From assembly GCA_949358305.1 (NCBI GenBank), contig OX442314.1:56615369-56679368 (forward strand): a DNA stretch of 64,000 nt, in the 5' to 3' direction. The notes under the pieces were generated by a model. The model was not told where the DNA came from. It was given only the letters and a program-made list of their open reading frames with translations, and did no database searches. This document shows, piece by piece, positions 28,042-39,000 of this stretch. The DNA comes from Strigamia acuminata. Lineage: Eukaryota > Arthropoda > Chilopoda > Geophilomorpha > Linotaeniidae. The number at the start of each line of letters is the position of its first letter. Positions within the stretch are counted from its first letter, which is position 1. The position numbers and the translations under genes are program-made.

Positions 28042-30828
28042 TTATCGCTCTCCTCTGCGAAGAGCCGGCAGCACTCCTCTGCATGGGCGGAGGATCACTG
28101 GTGGCACTGCCGGGGGCGGCGGTGGTAAATCCGGGGGCAGAGAGGTTGTCAGATCCGCAGGATTCTGTCGCTCGTTGATGAAGTACTGCGGGTGACCGCC
28201 GACCGGCTCGCCAATCAGTCCCGTACGTTCGTGGATCCAAATCCGGGTGGATGCCGGGAATCGGTCGGGAACGAGCCGGATCCTTCGCGACTCGGCGCTC
28301 GATCCGGGTTTCCGGTGGGCTCGCAAGGTTCGGCGATGGAAGACGGCGTCCATGGTAGATCGGGCCTCTCTGTTCAGCCATTTGAGGACCGACTCGCCGT
28401 GATCATCGGAGTCAATGATGCGTTGTCGCGTGAACTCCGACATCTGAAGGAAGGGGTATTCCACTCCCAGCCTCAAATAAAGCTGCGCTGCTGGGGGCGG
28501 CGGAGGCGATGGAGGAAGTGGAATCTCCATTGGACTCTCCAACGGTGGCGTAGCCGGCTCTGTTGTAAGAGCGGCCAGCTCTGCCGCTGGTGGCGAAGGA
28601 GAGGGCAGCGGAGGAGTTCGCGGTCCTCGGTTGGAGCGCTTCGGAATCAATTTGGGTCGATTCGCATACCGCTTCTCCTTTGGGAATACCGGCTTTGGGG
28701 TCGGTATGTATGGTTGGACCGCCGCCTCTGGGGGGGCGGTCTCGATGGCCTGTGGGAGGCTCGCTGTCGTTCCCGGTATCTCCGGAGCCTCCCGAATTGT
28801 TCGCAACAAGGAAGGGTGGACTCCGGGGTTCCGGTAGCGGAATGCCAACGAACGCATCTTCGAAAACTGCAGGCCTGGGTTCTCCGTATTCCTGGCCAGG
28901 TCGAAGCGCAGCGAGGCGGGCTCAGGAGTCCATCCGGCCCATACCTGGTACAACGCCCGAGGAAGGTGAACTCCCTCACGGTCGACGATTGTCCAGGCCG
29001 CCATAGCCTGCCGACTGTCCAAGAAGACGCCCAGGGACAGCAGCTGGGCCATGACGTTCGTCACTGCCAAATTCAAACCGCTCCGATGGCAGGGGTGAGC
29101 GCGGTCCGGATTGCCACTGAATTGTTGTGACAGCGTCCGCATCTGTTCGATCGCCCAATTGATGTGGTGGGTTTGGGCGGCGTCGGCCTGTCGTATGGCC
29201 AACTCGGCAATCGCGGGGTTCTCGTATTCGGCCAGATATTCTTGTAGCTCGCTGAGTGGGGGATAGGCCGCTTCACGCCGGCATCGAGCGTCCATCTCTC
29301 GCTGGGCGTACCATTCGGCGTTGCGATAAGGTCGACACACTCGTGGCGTTGGGGGTGACGGTGGACGGCCCAGCCCGGGTAGATTATCGTATCTGACCCG
29401 CTTCGGAGCTGGATCCCCCACCGGAATCATCCGGGGAGGGGTCCAAGCGGTCACGGCTGGGTTTGTACCCTCGAGGAGTGGCGGCCATCGCGATTGCACT
29501 TGTGGGGGCACAAGCGCGGTGGGCACAGCCGGTGTTGAGCCCGACGGCCGGTTGGCCGCGTATCCTCGGAAGGCGTTCTTCAATGCTACGGCCAGATCCT
29601 GTTTTGTAACCGGCCCATCTTTGTCCGACTCATCTGGGGACATTTGCTCTTCCGTCAACTCTCCCAAATCAATCTCTGCTTGGCGCCTGGACGGTCCAGC
29701 CGTGGGTCCGAGACTCTGGGGTTCGGACCGTTTCGCGGCGGCCATCTCTCGCTCCTTCTCTAATCCCTTAGCTATCAGGGATTGTGCTCGCAACTTCTGA
29801 CGTACTTTGCGCTTTCGATTCCTCCGGGTGCTGGCTGCGACGGATCTTCGTTGGGCCGTCCTCTGGGGGACGTCCGTCGGAGAATTCGGTCTCTGGTGTG
29901 ATGAGACGGTTCGTCGCGACGAGGATTGATCTGACGACTGTGTGGTAATCGCCATGAACAACGAGGATCTTTTCTTTCCTCGATCTTGGTGTGTCTCGGT
30001 CCTCGCAGCCCAGTGGGCGGAAGATTCGACTGTTCGCTCAGCCCGCGCGTCGTCTGGCGAGGCAGGCTCGAGCGTTACTACTCGGCGACACTCCGAGCGC
30101 ACGACAACTCGAGTTCGGGAACTGGAGCTGCTCGAGCGGCTGCGGTAGTCGCGGCTCGTTGACGGGCCGGCCTCTATTGGGGAGACGGCCTGTCTTCTTC
30201 GTGCGGGTCCGCGTGGGGCGGACTCCGCCGGACGCTTCGATCTTCTGTGATGGCGGCGACTTCCCAGGATACCAGCGTGGTATAACTGCCACATCTCAGA
30301 CTGCGTGGCCGTAAAATTCGCCGGCGGTATCCATCTGGGTGTCAGATGATCTTCTTCGATGTCGCGAAGCCATCTACGGATTTCTTCGGGGGAGAAACCG
30401 TTTCTCTCGAGAACTCGGGTTACTCCGTGAGTCTCGGTGCGCTTTAAGCGTTTGATCTCGTCGTCCACTATTCTCTGGCGGGCTGCCAAGGTCGGGGCCT
30501 CGCTCCACCTATGGGAGGTGTGCAGCTCGGCCACCGTGCCTGGGTAAGCCTCTTCCAGGTACCCGGAGTAAACGGGGCTCGGCGGATCCGCATCGGGTGG
30601 GATCCGCGGCCCCACTCGCTCCCTCATCTCCTTCGTCATGCACTCGACCAGCGTTTTTGATCGCTCGAATTTTTCCTCGAGGGTCCTGGAATACATCAAT
30701 CGGATTTTCCAGGCGCTGGTCTCTGCAGGATAGGCCTGCCGCAGGTAAATCGGCAGGGCTCCGCGAAAGATGTTGTTGGCGGTTGACGCCGTCGGAGGCA
30801 GGGCGTCCCACGATTCTAGCGGGTCGAC
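28042..30828 (-). CDS. ORF3 exon 2, element C
   Basis: 928 codons, open from the acceptor ATTATTCAG|GTCGAC at 30829-30831 to the TAA at 28042. There is no ATG for the first ~45 codons, although those codons (WDALPP...IFRGALPIYLRQ) are clearly homologous to the start of element A exon 2, so a spliced message is needed. Conserved blocks shared with A are SEMWQLYHAGILG, REGVHLPRALYQVW, LRAHRKPG and RIWIHERTG. The middle is Ser/Arg- and Pro-rich and varies in length. There is no signal peptide or membrane segment. With exon 1 the protein is about 967 residues, nearly the length in A. Function unknown; it is kept intact in a recent copy, so it probably matters to the element. Confidence 0.88.
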   Translation of the reverse strand, partial: VDPLESWDALPPTASTANNIFRGALPIYLRQAYPAETSAWKIRLMYSRTLEEKFERSKTLVECMTKEMRERVGPRIPPDADPPSPVYSGYLEEAYPGTVAELHTSHRWSEAPTLAARQRIVDDEIKRLKRTETHGVTRVLERNGFSPEEIRRWLRDIEEDHLTPRWIPPANFTATQSEMWQLYHAGILGSRRHHRRSKRPAESAPRGPARRRQAVSPIEAGPSTSRDYRSRSSSSSSRTRVVVRSECRRVVTLEPASPDDARAERTVESSAHWAARTETHQDRGKKRSSLFMAITTQSSDQSSSRRTVSSHQRPNSPTDVPQRTAQRRSVAASTRRNRKRKVRQKLRAQSLIAKGLEKEREMAAAKRSEPQSLGPTAGPSRRQAEIDLGELTEEQMSPDESDKDGPVTKQDLAVALKNAFRGYAANRPSGSTPAVPTALVPPQVQSRWPPLLEGTNPAVTAWTPPRMIPVGDPAPKRVRYDNLPGLGRPPSPPTPRVCRPYRNAEWYAQREMDARCRREAAYPPLSELQEYLAEYENPAIAELAIRQADAAQTHHINWAIEQMRTLSQQFSGNPDRAHPCHRSGLNLAVTNVMAQLLSLGVFLDSRQAMAAWTIVDREGVHLPRALYQVWAGWTPEPASLRFDLARNTENPGLQFSKMRSLAFRYRNPGVHPSLLRTIREAPEIPGTTASLPQAIETAPPEAAVQPYIPTPKPVFPKEKRYANRPKLIPKRSNRGPRTPPLPSPSPPAAELAALTTEPATPPLESPMEIPLPPSPPPPPAAQLYLRLGVEYPFLQMSEFTRQRIIDSDDHGESVLKWLNREARSTMDAVFHRRTLRAHRKPGSSAESRRIRLVPDRFPASTRIWIHERTGLIGEPVGGHPQYFINERQNPADLTTSLPPDLPPPPPAVPPVILRPCRGVLPALRRGER

Positions 30829-31389
30829 CTGAATAATTTTAGATCACAAGATTAATATAATAAATCCCAGTTAACGATGGGGATCAGAAATATGCTCAAG
30901 ATCGACGGTGGCAGCAACTCCTTTCTTTTGTTGCGGCCGTCGGTCTTATTTTCTTGTTTCGCAGTTCTGCGATGATCTCCGCCGTCGTAGCGCTGATCCA
31001 ACACTACTTTTGAACTCAGGTGATCCGCTTTTTTGGAAGGGGTCGCAGGCAAAACCGATCGTTAAATTTTAATTTCTTACGTTAAACTTTTTTATTTTAA
31101 CTCTAATCGTATTTTAATTTATTACGATGTTTAAATTTAAAAGAAAGAAAACCTTTAGTTTTGGTTTTGGTTTGCCACGACGCCATTCCGCGAACACTTC
31201 CTTTGTTCTAGTTTTTTGGCGGCCTTGACTCCGAGGTGAATCTGGGTCCACTCTCGGGTTTTTAGCCAGCCTTAAATCAACAATAAAACAGAAAGAAATA
31301 TATCAGTCACAAGTCACGCTCCAATCTGGGTTGGATGCAACAGATTCAAAGAATTATGTGATTTCTCTGGGGAAATCACACTAATTTAC
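30829..31389 (-). other. Predicted ORF3 intron, element C
   Basis: 561 bp from donor CAG|GTAAAT (GT at 31389-31388) to the acceptor TTCAG. Both sites are at the same protein position and phase as in element A, while the intron sequence is unlike A's. It is AT-rich compared with both exons. Confidence 0.75.
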
Positions 31390-31506
31390 CTGCAACGGCG
31401 GTTGTTCGTCCCAATTCTCATCTTCTTCTGCATTTACGATTAGGCCGTCGCTCTCGTCTCTCGACGATGCGCTCGGCTCTAATCGTGGGTTGCGTCGATC
31501 GGCCAT
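31390..31506 (-). CDS. ORF3 exon 1, element C
   Basis: 39 codons from the ATG at 31506 to CAG at 31390. The peptide starts MADRRNPRLEP, is acidic after that, and ends EEDENWDEQPPLQ. The DENWD motif and the terminal Gln codon at the donor match element A. Confidence 0.78.
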
Positions 31507-31886
31507 TTCAATTTAGGAAAATGAAGTTTTGTTTGAGAGGTCTTTGTCTTTCTCTTTGGGGGAGAAGCAAAAACACGTCTCGTCGTGTTAAAAACAGTCG
31601 GAAACTGGGCCTATCGACGCTGAGAATTGTGGGTCTCGAACGCGTCTCGTATTTTGCGAGATCCGCCGTGCTGGCAATGACGCTACGGGGTCGACCGCGT
31701 GGTTTCGTTGTCACGTGGTCGCCCGCTACGTCATAACTTCTCGTCTGTTAGTGGTGACTGCGACAATTCGTTGCGAAGTTTGGATTTAGCTAATTTTTCG
31801 CGTCTCAACATGTGCAGCAGCTCTCGTAAGTAAATCTTTTTATTTTACAAGGCCTCCGCTCCATGTTATCACATTTTCTTTTATTT
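31507..31886 (-). promoter_or_regulatory. pol-ORF3 spacer of element C
   Basis: 380 bp. On the coding strand GACCCCGTAGCG...GCACGG at 31692-31664 repeats the stem-loop motif seen three times in element A. An acceptor for a spliced leader would be expected here, but no single site stands out. Confidence 0.5.
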
Positions 31887-34800
31887 TTAGTTCTTCCCCA
31901 CGACTTTGCCGTCCCGAATGAACGGATTATTGCTTCGTCGTGGTCGAAGGTTGATTTTCGACGTGCTCGTAGATCGTGACTCTACTTGCTCGTTCATCTC
32001 CGATGTGTTGGCATTTTTCTCATTACTAATTTTTTTATTTTCCATTTCAGAAGTACTTTCTTCTGCTTCCTCCCTCTCCGAAATTGCTTGCTCCGGCTGT
32101 GCTGGAGCCTCGTCGGCCGGAGATTCGGCGTCGAAGAATTCATCCTCGTCCTCCGCTATATTTTCAGCTTCATTTGTTTTTTGGAACGTGTCGACCACGG
32201 TGCCCCCTTGGCCGCTGTGTGTCTGACCTTCCAGCCAGATTTCTTGGGGAAACTCTGGCAGATATGGCCTTAAATCTCGGCCATGTATCGACTGAAAATT
32301 TTTGTTGTCCTCTAAGCGGCGTAGTTGGTATGCGTTGCCGCCGTGTTCGGCCACAATTACATAGGGACCGTCCCTCTTGTCGGCTAAACCTGCGGCGATG
32401 CCCCTCGCTGCATTGGACAACGTGTGTGCCTCCTTCCACACTAGATCATTCACTTTAAAGTTCGCGAAAGCGAGATCGCCTTCTTTATCTGCGATTCTTT
32501 CTCTCATGTTGAAAATATGCGCCATCATATGCTGGTATGTGTCGGATATAGTCTGTTCCAACCGGCACACGTACTCGTGTGGGCTCGATGGGTCTAATAC
32601 GTTAACAGCTTCGGCAACGCGTGGGTCCCATGGCATCCTTAATTCGCGGGCGAAGTTGAGGTACGCCGGTGAGAATTCGCGTGTTCTTGACACGGTTGAG
32701 CGAATGCTGAAAGCGATTTCTCGCAGGTATTCGTCCCATCGATTGTGAATATCGGTGAATACTGTCAGCGCATATTTTATGTCTTTATTTAATCTCTCGA
32801 CTGGGTTTGTCTGAGGATTATACGTGGAGGTGTTTGATGCATCCATTTTAAATTTTCTACAGAAGTCCTTATATATTCTCGATCGGAATTGGGGGCCGTT
32901 ATCCGAAATGAGTTTTCTGGGAAACCCAAATCGCATTGCCACGTCGTAAAGGCACTCGACTATGTTTTCAGCCGAGGGCTTCGCGAGGGCGTACAGCTCC
33001 GGCCATCGGGTGGCCACGTCCATAATTACGAGAATATACATGTTCTTGTTTCCCGTTGTGGGCTTGGGGCCCATCAAGTCTATGCTTAAGCAGTCAAACG
33101 GTGCGTAGGGTCCGAGAGACATGGCGTTTCTGGCCACTTTATCTCGCGGTCTGCACGCTTGGCACCGGGGGCAGTGTCGGATAAATTTCGTTATCTTTTG
33201 CCGCGCGCCCGGCCAGAAGAAAAGTTGTTTTACTCGATAAAGGGTCCTCGCCACGCCAGAATGGCTGGCGAGCGGGTGTCCGTGCATCAGCCACAACAGT
33301 CGGGTGTGCAGCGATGCCGGCACGACCACTTTAACCGAGTTTCCCGCTCCGCTGAGGTCATCTTGAAACGTCGGGTGGTATTTTACCAGGAGTTCATCAT
33401 CTATGAGGTAGCTTGTTGCTTCTTTGACGAACTGTTTCCGGCGGTGTGGGTTTGTCATCCCTTCCGGAAATTCGCCGTTCAGCAAATATTGCGTTATAAT
33501 TTGACATTTTGTGTCTGCTGCCTGGTGTTCGACGAACTCACGTCTCGTGGGTGGAGCGTATTGTGTTTTTTCTTCAATTTTTGCTGTGAAGGCGCGTAGT
33601 AGTGTTTTGTGGGTTTCTCCGGGGGGCGGAGATTGAATTTCGGATGTTGAATTGTTTGTCCCAGCTGGCTGGTATGTTCGAGTCCAAAAACCACAAAACG
33701 TTCTATCTTCAGGCTCCATCACTGGTAGCTCGTTCGCCTTTCGCAAACGCCATATTCTCCGTGGAGTCGGGCAGTACAAGAGGTGGGTGTCGTCCTCGCC
33801 GTCGTCGTCTGGTCCCTGGGGGTCAGAGGCTGGGGCTCTCGAGAGGGCGTCGGCCACATGATTGTACTTCCCGGGGCGGTACGTAATTGTTATATCGCAC
33901 GCCATTAACTCCAGTTGCCATCGTGCGAGTCGGCCGGAGGGTTCCTTGAGCTTCATCAACCAGCTTAGTGCCTGGTGATCTGTCTGAACCTCGAAGTTCG
34001 TGTACTCCAGATAGTCGCGAAATTTCCGAACTGCCCAAATTACGGCTAGGCATTCTAGTTCCGTTGCCGTATAATTTTTCTCCGCGCCCTGTATTTTTCT
34101 GCTTATAAACATACAGGGTACTTCTTGCGAGATTCCGTTGTACACGTGGGTCTGCAGAAGGGCTGCACCCAGTCCGATTTTACTCGCGTCGGTGTGCAAC
34201 ACGAACGGTCGGTTTAGGTCCGGCAATGGCATCTTTTCGACGTCAGCCAGCATTTGCTTGATAGTGCTAAATGCGGCCTCGCACTGGACCGTCCACTCAA
34301 ACTCTTTATCCGTTCGTAAGAGATCCGTTATAGGCGCGGCCACTTCAGCCAGACCAGAGAGTAGTCGGCCGAAGAAATTGACCATGCCCATGAATCTCTG
34401 GACACCTTTTATATCTTCGGGGGCGGGGAATCCGTTTATTGCTTTGACTTTTTCGGGGTCAATCGCGATTCCCTCGACTCCTATTCGATATCCTAGGAAG
34501 GCAAGCTCTTTCCTGCAAAACTTGCTCTTCCCTGGATGGATGTGGAGTCCTGCCTTGGCTAGGCGAGAGACCACTCTATCGATGTGGTCTATATGTTCTT
34601 CGAATGTGTCCGACGTTATTATGATGTCGTCGAGATACGCCCACACGAAGTCGTGCAGCATATCTCCCAACACGCTTTCGATCAGTTTCTGGAACGTGCT
34701 CGGGGCGTTTACAAGCCCGAACGGCATCACGTTGAACATTAGTCTTCCTATCGGGGAGTAGAAAGCCGTTTTCAGTTTGTCTTCGGGTTTTAGCTCCACT

Positions 34801-36017
34801 TGCCAATACCCCTTTGACAGGTCCATGGTGGTTACCCACTTGAACGGGCTCAGTTCCCGGAGGATCGAGTCTATAGACGGCATCTGAATCGGGTCTATAA
34901 CCGTTATCGCGTTCAGGGGGCGATAATCAATGCATAGTCGAGGTTCCGAGCCTGGACGCATCACCAGGACGATCCGCATGGCGTATTCGCCCAGGGCTTG
35001 CGTTACTATGCCCTTGTCGAGCATGTCTTGGCACATTTGCGTCACGATGTCTCTTTTCTGGGGGTTCATCCCCTTGTAAGGCACTCGAATCGGCTTGTCT
35101 GTGGTTAAGACTATTTCGTGTGTTGCTTCCGTCGTTCGACCAGGTGTCTTGGTCAGAATTCTTTCATGCTTTCGAAGCACTCGCCTTAGTAGCGATGCCT
35201 CGTTAACACGCAGTGCTGCCTCCTCGACCAGGGTGTCCACGACGTTACTCCTCTGTAATTCCAGAGTGAAGGCTGCGAAATCGTAATCTTGGACGAATTT
35301 TCGCAATCCTCTTCCGTATTCCTCTTTGTCCTTGGCTTCGTCCAGTAATTTTTGGGGAACTACGGGGACTGACCGTTCTCCCTCGGGACTTATCCAGTTC
35401 CATGAACGGGTTATCGGGTTTGGCTGAATTTTCAGTTTCGCCATGATGTCCATCCCTAGGAGGAATACTTTGTCGTGGGATGGCAAGACTATGAAGGGGT
35501 GGGACAGGTTCCCCCCCGTCCAGTCGATCATGATGCGAACTACGCCCTTCGGCTTGACGTAGCCGTTGGCGGTGAGCAATTCTACGTTCGCGTTCACTTG
35601 TGCCACCTTCTTTCCAATATCCAAGTCTTTTACTATATCTTCGGATATGAATGAACGATCCGCTCCTGAATCCAGTAGACCGAACAATTTTTGGTTTTCT
35701 ATCTCCACTGGCAGCATACACAGAGTTTCGCAATGTGCTTTCGTGACATTGCAGTGAAATACGCGTAATGTCTGGGGCTCAACCTCCAGATTGAACGGAA
35801 GGTCCGTCCAATCCATGTCGACCTCCGGTTTCGTTCTCACTTGCATACTCGTTAACGTCACTTTTTCCTCCTTCTTCGGAACGATCTGTATGCGGTCTTT
35901 GATCTGTGCCTCTGCCAAGGCATGACCTGCGGGTCCAGTGTGATATTTCTTCTTTTTAATTTCCGCGGCTGGCGCAGACGAAGCTGAATTTATTTCGGCG
36001 ACGCCTGCGCTTGGAAG
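31887..36017 (-). CDS. pol: Gypsy C pol: protease, reverse transcriptase, RNase H, integrase
   Basis: About 1376 codons in the -1 frame relative to gag, read from the slippery site at 36017-36023; there is no ATG at the start of the conserved region. Order of domains: aspartic protease LLDSGADRSFI; reverse transcriptase with MDLSKGYWQV, MPFGLVNAPSTFQ and YLDD; RNase H with HTDASKIGLGAAL; integrase with HPLASHSGV...CPRCQAC zinc finger, SIDLMGP, SDNGPQF and NPVERLN; GPY/F-like KRDGPYVI. The tail ends NNPFIRDGKVVGKN, as in element A. No stop or frameshift inside. It produces the enzymes that copy and integrate the element, as a Gag-Pol fusion. Confidence 0.96.
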   Translation of the reverse strand, partial: LPSAGVAEINSASSAPAAEIKKKKYHTGPAGHALAEAQIKDRIQIVPKKEEKVTLTSMQVRTKPEVDMDWTDLPFNLEVEPQTLRVFHCNVTKAHCETLCMLPVEIENQKLFGLLDSGADRSFISEDIVKDLDIGKKVAQVNANVELLTANGYVKPKGVVRIMIDWTGGNLSHPFIVLPSHDKVFLLGMDIMAKLKIQPNPITRSWNWISPEGERSVPVVPQKLLDEAKDKEEYGRGLRKFVQDYDFAAFTLELQRSNVVDTLVEEAALRVNEASLLRRVLRKHERILTKTPGRTTEATHEIVLTTDKPIRVPYKGMNPQKRDIVTQMCQDMLDKGIVTQALGEYAMRIVLVMRPGSEPRLCIDYRPLNAITVIDPIQMPSIDSILRELSPFKWVTTMDLSKGYWQVELKPEDKLKTAFYSPIGRLMFNVMPFGLVNAPSTFQKLIESVLGDMLHDFVWAYLDDIIITSDTFEEHIDHIDRVVSRLAKAGLHIHPGKSKFCRKELAFLGYRIGVEGIAIDPEKVKAINGFPAPEDIKGVQRFMGMVNFFGRLLSGLAEVAAPITDLLRTDKEFEWTVQCEAAFSTIKQMLADVEKMPLPDLNRPFVLHTDASKIGLGAALLQTHVYNGISQEVPCMFISRKIQGAEKNYTATELECLAVIWAVRKFRDYLEYTNFEVQTDHQALSWLMKLKEPSGRLARWQLELMACDITITYRPGKYNHVADALSRAPASDPQGPDDDGEDDTHLLYCPTPRRIWRLRKANELPVMEPEDRTFCGFWTRTYQPAGTNNSTSEIQSPPPGETHKTLLRAFTAKIEEKTQYAPPTRREFVEHQAADTKCQIITQYLLNGEFPEGMTNPHRRKQFVKEATSYLIDDELLVKYHPTFQDDLSGAGNSVKVVVPASLHTRLLWLMHGHPLASHSGVARTLYRVKQLFFWPGARQKITKFIRHCPRCQACRPRDKVARNAMSLGPYAPFDCLSIDLMGPKPTTGNKNMYILVIMDVATRWPELYALAKPSAENIVECLYDVAMRFGFPRKLISDNGPQFRSRIYKDFCRKFKMDASNTSTYNPQTNPVERLNKDIKYALTVFTDIHNRWDEYLREIAFSIRSTVSRTREFSPAYLNFARELRMPWDPRVAEAVNVLDPSSPHEYVCRLEQTISDTYQHMMAHIFNMRERIADKEGDLAFANFKVNDLVWKEAHTLSNAARGIAAGLADKRDGPYVIVAEHGGNAYQLRRLEDNKNFQSIHGRDLRPYLPEFPQEIWLEGQTHSGQGGTVVDTFQKTNEAENIAEDEDEFFDAESPADEAPAQPEQAISEREEAEESTSEMENKKISNEKNANTSEMNEQVESRSTSTSKINLRPRRSNNPFIRDGKVVGKN

Positions 36018-36023
36018 TTTTTT
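35972..36023 (-). promoter_or_regulatory. -1 ribosomal frameshift signal, element C
   Basis: The slippery heptamer A_AAA_AAC lies in the gag frame (GCA AAA AAC) at 36023-36017. After a 6-nt spacer comes a 9-bp stem: GCGCAGGCG (36010-36002) pairs with CGTCTGCGC (35980-35972), one G-U pair. The gag stop lies in the loop. A -1 slip enters the open pol frame. Element B has the same heptamer, the same spacer length and nearly the same stem. Confidence 0.85.
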
Positions 36024-39000
36024 GCCAGATCAGTTCTTAACTCCATCATCATTTTCATCATGGTTTGCATGATGTCCTTTTCTTTGACGGTTTTCTCACA
36101 TTTATCTGAGTAGTGGCCGTATTCTCCACAGCTGTAACATTTGATGTTACTTTTATCCCCTGTGGGAGTGAATCCCGGTTTTTTCGGGACGAAGGGCGTC
36201 GGGAATCGTCTTTTTCCTCCCAATGCTCCTCTCGCTTTTGTTGCTTGCACGTGTGCTCTGAATTGTGTGATTGCCAAGGCCCGGTGTGCATGGTGCAAAT
36301 AGGGACCTTGATCGTCGCATCCCGTCGATAAGTTTTCGAGGTGCTCATTTAGGGCTTCCTCGTCGCTCGATGCTGGCTCCTCTTCTTTAGCCGTGGCGAG
36401 AGGTGTTGTCTCTTCGACTTTCTCCATCTGGGTGGAGTCCGTCGAGGTCACCTGCATCGCCGTCGCTGCCGGTGCTTTCTTTGGGGCAGCTATCGGGTTG
36501 GCTGGAAGAATACTGCCTGCTTTAGGCGTCAGCATTCGTCCGAAGGATGCTTCGGTGAGACTCATTATGCCGCTCAAATATTCACTTGGCCTCATTAATT
36601 TTTCTGAGGTCTTGTGGCGTTCGGCGCTCGTCTGCAACCGCTTCTCGTGCGCGTCAGCTTCTTCCGGGGGCAGAGTGGCGTAATACCGCTGTTCTATTTC
36701 TAACGTGTTTGTTAGAAGATAGTTACTGACATCTTGGTAATCGCCAGTGCGGGGTGCACGCATGTCTAGCAGAATTCTTTGCGAGTGGGCCGATAATCCT
36801 CCGTAACAGATCATCGTAAAACCAGCGGGGTTTATTTCGTACGGCGCTCTTGCAAACAGGAGTTTCGCTCGGGCGTCGTAGTCGGCTAATGTTTCTCCTG
36901 GGGCTTGTCGTAGACCCCGTAATTTGTTACTGATCTCGTCTGGAGTCTCGCCGTATCGGAGATCGAAACGGACGAGAAAATCGTCCCAGGTTGGGTTTTT
37001 CAGTCCCTGGTACCATTCTCGAGCTGACCCCGTAGTTAGCTCCACTAGCCCGTGGGTTAGCATGTCGGCGACGGTGGCTTTTGTCGCTTTCTTGATACGC
37101 ATTACTTCGTCCAGGAAGCGGTCTCCGGCCTTCCACGAACCGTCAAATCGCGTTTGAATATAGTGTTGCCAGCGGATGTTACCCGTGGCTTCACTGCTTG
37201 GTTCGTTTCGTACGCCATATTTGCGCTTAACCCTCTCTCCAGCGCGATTATGTTCGTCGCCTGGATGGCCTAGATCGATTCCTTCTCTTCTGAAAGAGTT
37301 CAGCAGGGCTCGGCCTAGCTCAGACATCGTGTAATGTCGGCCAGATGAGTCCTGAAAGTTCCCTTCCTCTGAACGAGGGTTGGAGCTCCGGGAAGAGCGG
37401 TCTGAAGCATTCGGCCGGTTCGACCGGTGCCCATCGCTGCCTTCTTGACTCCTTCCTGTAGACGGTCGACTCGGATGGTCGTCGTCCGACGAATCGGAGG
37501 GCTCGGAGGGATCTCCTTGGGGGTGAAACCTCGGCCCTCTCGGTGGGGTCTCTCCGCCAGCCTTCTTCTGTTTCGAGCCTTCGGATGGCGGCGGCTCCCC
37601 TCCGTCGTTGTTCTCGCAAAAAGAATGCCATCTGTTTTCCTCGCTCTCGGGGCGTTCCCGATTTTTATTTGCGTTTTTCTTTTCGAGTAACGCGTCGATG
37701 GCTGCTCCCGTCTCGGATCTTTTTGAGGGGTGACGGTCCTTTGTTTTTGGGACCGATCCGTCTCTCTTTTGAGATTTCCCCCTTTTTGCCGTTTTTGCCG
37801 GCTTTGCTGCATCTTCTCCTGTGTCGGTATCAGAGCCGCTTGGGGGTTCTGACTTCCGTTTCGGGTTTTCTTCCCTTTTCTTCCTGCCCGAGACACCTTG
37901 TTCGTACTCTTTTTGGAACTTTTCTGTTTCTTTCTCCCAGTTTTCGGCTTCCCATCTTTTTTGCTCATCTATTATGGCTTGTTTCTTTGCTTTGTACTCT
38001 TCGGTCCATCTGACTCGGTCCCATTCCTCTTTCTCTTTCAGGAACTGTTCCTTTTCTTTTCTGGCTTCCTCTTCTCTCAACCTCTCGCGATGTTGTTCTT
38101 CCCATTTTTGGTGTTGTAAAATGGCTTCTTCTCGCAACATTTGTAGCTTTTCTGCTTTTCTTTGAGCTACGAGCGCTTGAAATTGGTCCTCGTACTCTTG
38201 AGCTTCTCGATGTCGCCCTTCCACCGTGGCGTTCCATTCTTTTCGAATTTTAGCTTCTCGTTCCTCCCTCATTTTTTGGACCAGTTTTTCTGTTCTCTCG
38301 GTGGTTCTTCTTTCGCGTTGCTCCCTTTCTTCCTCTTCCTTCCAGAGTTCTCGCCGCTCTGCGCTCAGTCTTCGTTGGCGATTAGTCGCTTCTTGTCTGG
38401 CTTCTTCGCGGGCCTTCTCTCTGGATTGGTGAAGTGCCCGGTTGGGGTCTGGCGCGAAACCTCCGGTGTCACTGGGCGTTACCTGGGGCATGGGCGTCTC
38501 CGCTGCTGGTCTTGCGACCGGCGTCGGGGCTTGTGCCGCGCAGATAGCGTCAGTGAGTAGAGTAATCGATTCCCAGACTGACGTTCCTACTGGAATGTCT
38601 ATCATCGCTTTCAGTTGGGCAGCTTGCCGTGTCAACCGAATTAGGTGAGATACCTCGAAGGAAACAACCGCAGGACTCGCCGTAACTCGGGGGGTTATCG
38701 GGGTCCCGCCGTCGTTTTTTCGTGGGGTTTGCTCCACGGACGTCTGAGCCGTGGGTGGCGATGGGTTCGTGCCGACCGTGACCGTTATTTTCGGAGCTTC
38801 ATTCGTCTCCTCGGTCATCAATATCGATACTCGTCCTGGCGATACGTCGCGAATTTCTTCTCGATTTTCTATGGCTTCCGGATCGGTATCCTCGAAGGGT
38901 TGCATATTCAAGGGAACCCGCTCTCGCTCTGGCCCGTCTAGGGCCGCGAGCGATGCAGCTTGCTCCTCTTTCTGCGCCTTCGCTCTCCTTTTATTCGCTC

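Noticed and set aside
28192-30314. Plus-strand frames up to 312 codons over the ORF3 of element C
   Set aside because: Shadows of the GC-rich minus-strand ORF3; no domain, and not conserved in element A.
37427-38560. Several plus-strand frames opposite the gag coiled coil of element C
   Set aside because: They arise from the Glu/Arg/Lys-rich codons of gag read in antisense (Ser/Phe/Leu-rich) and have no support.
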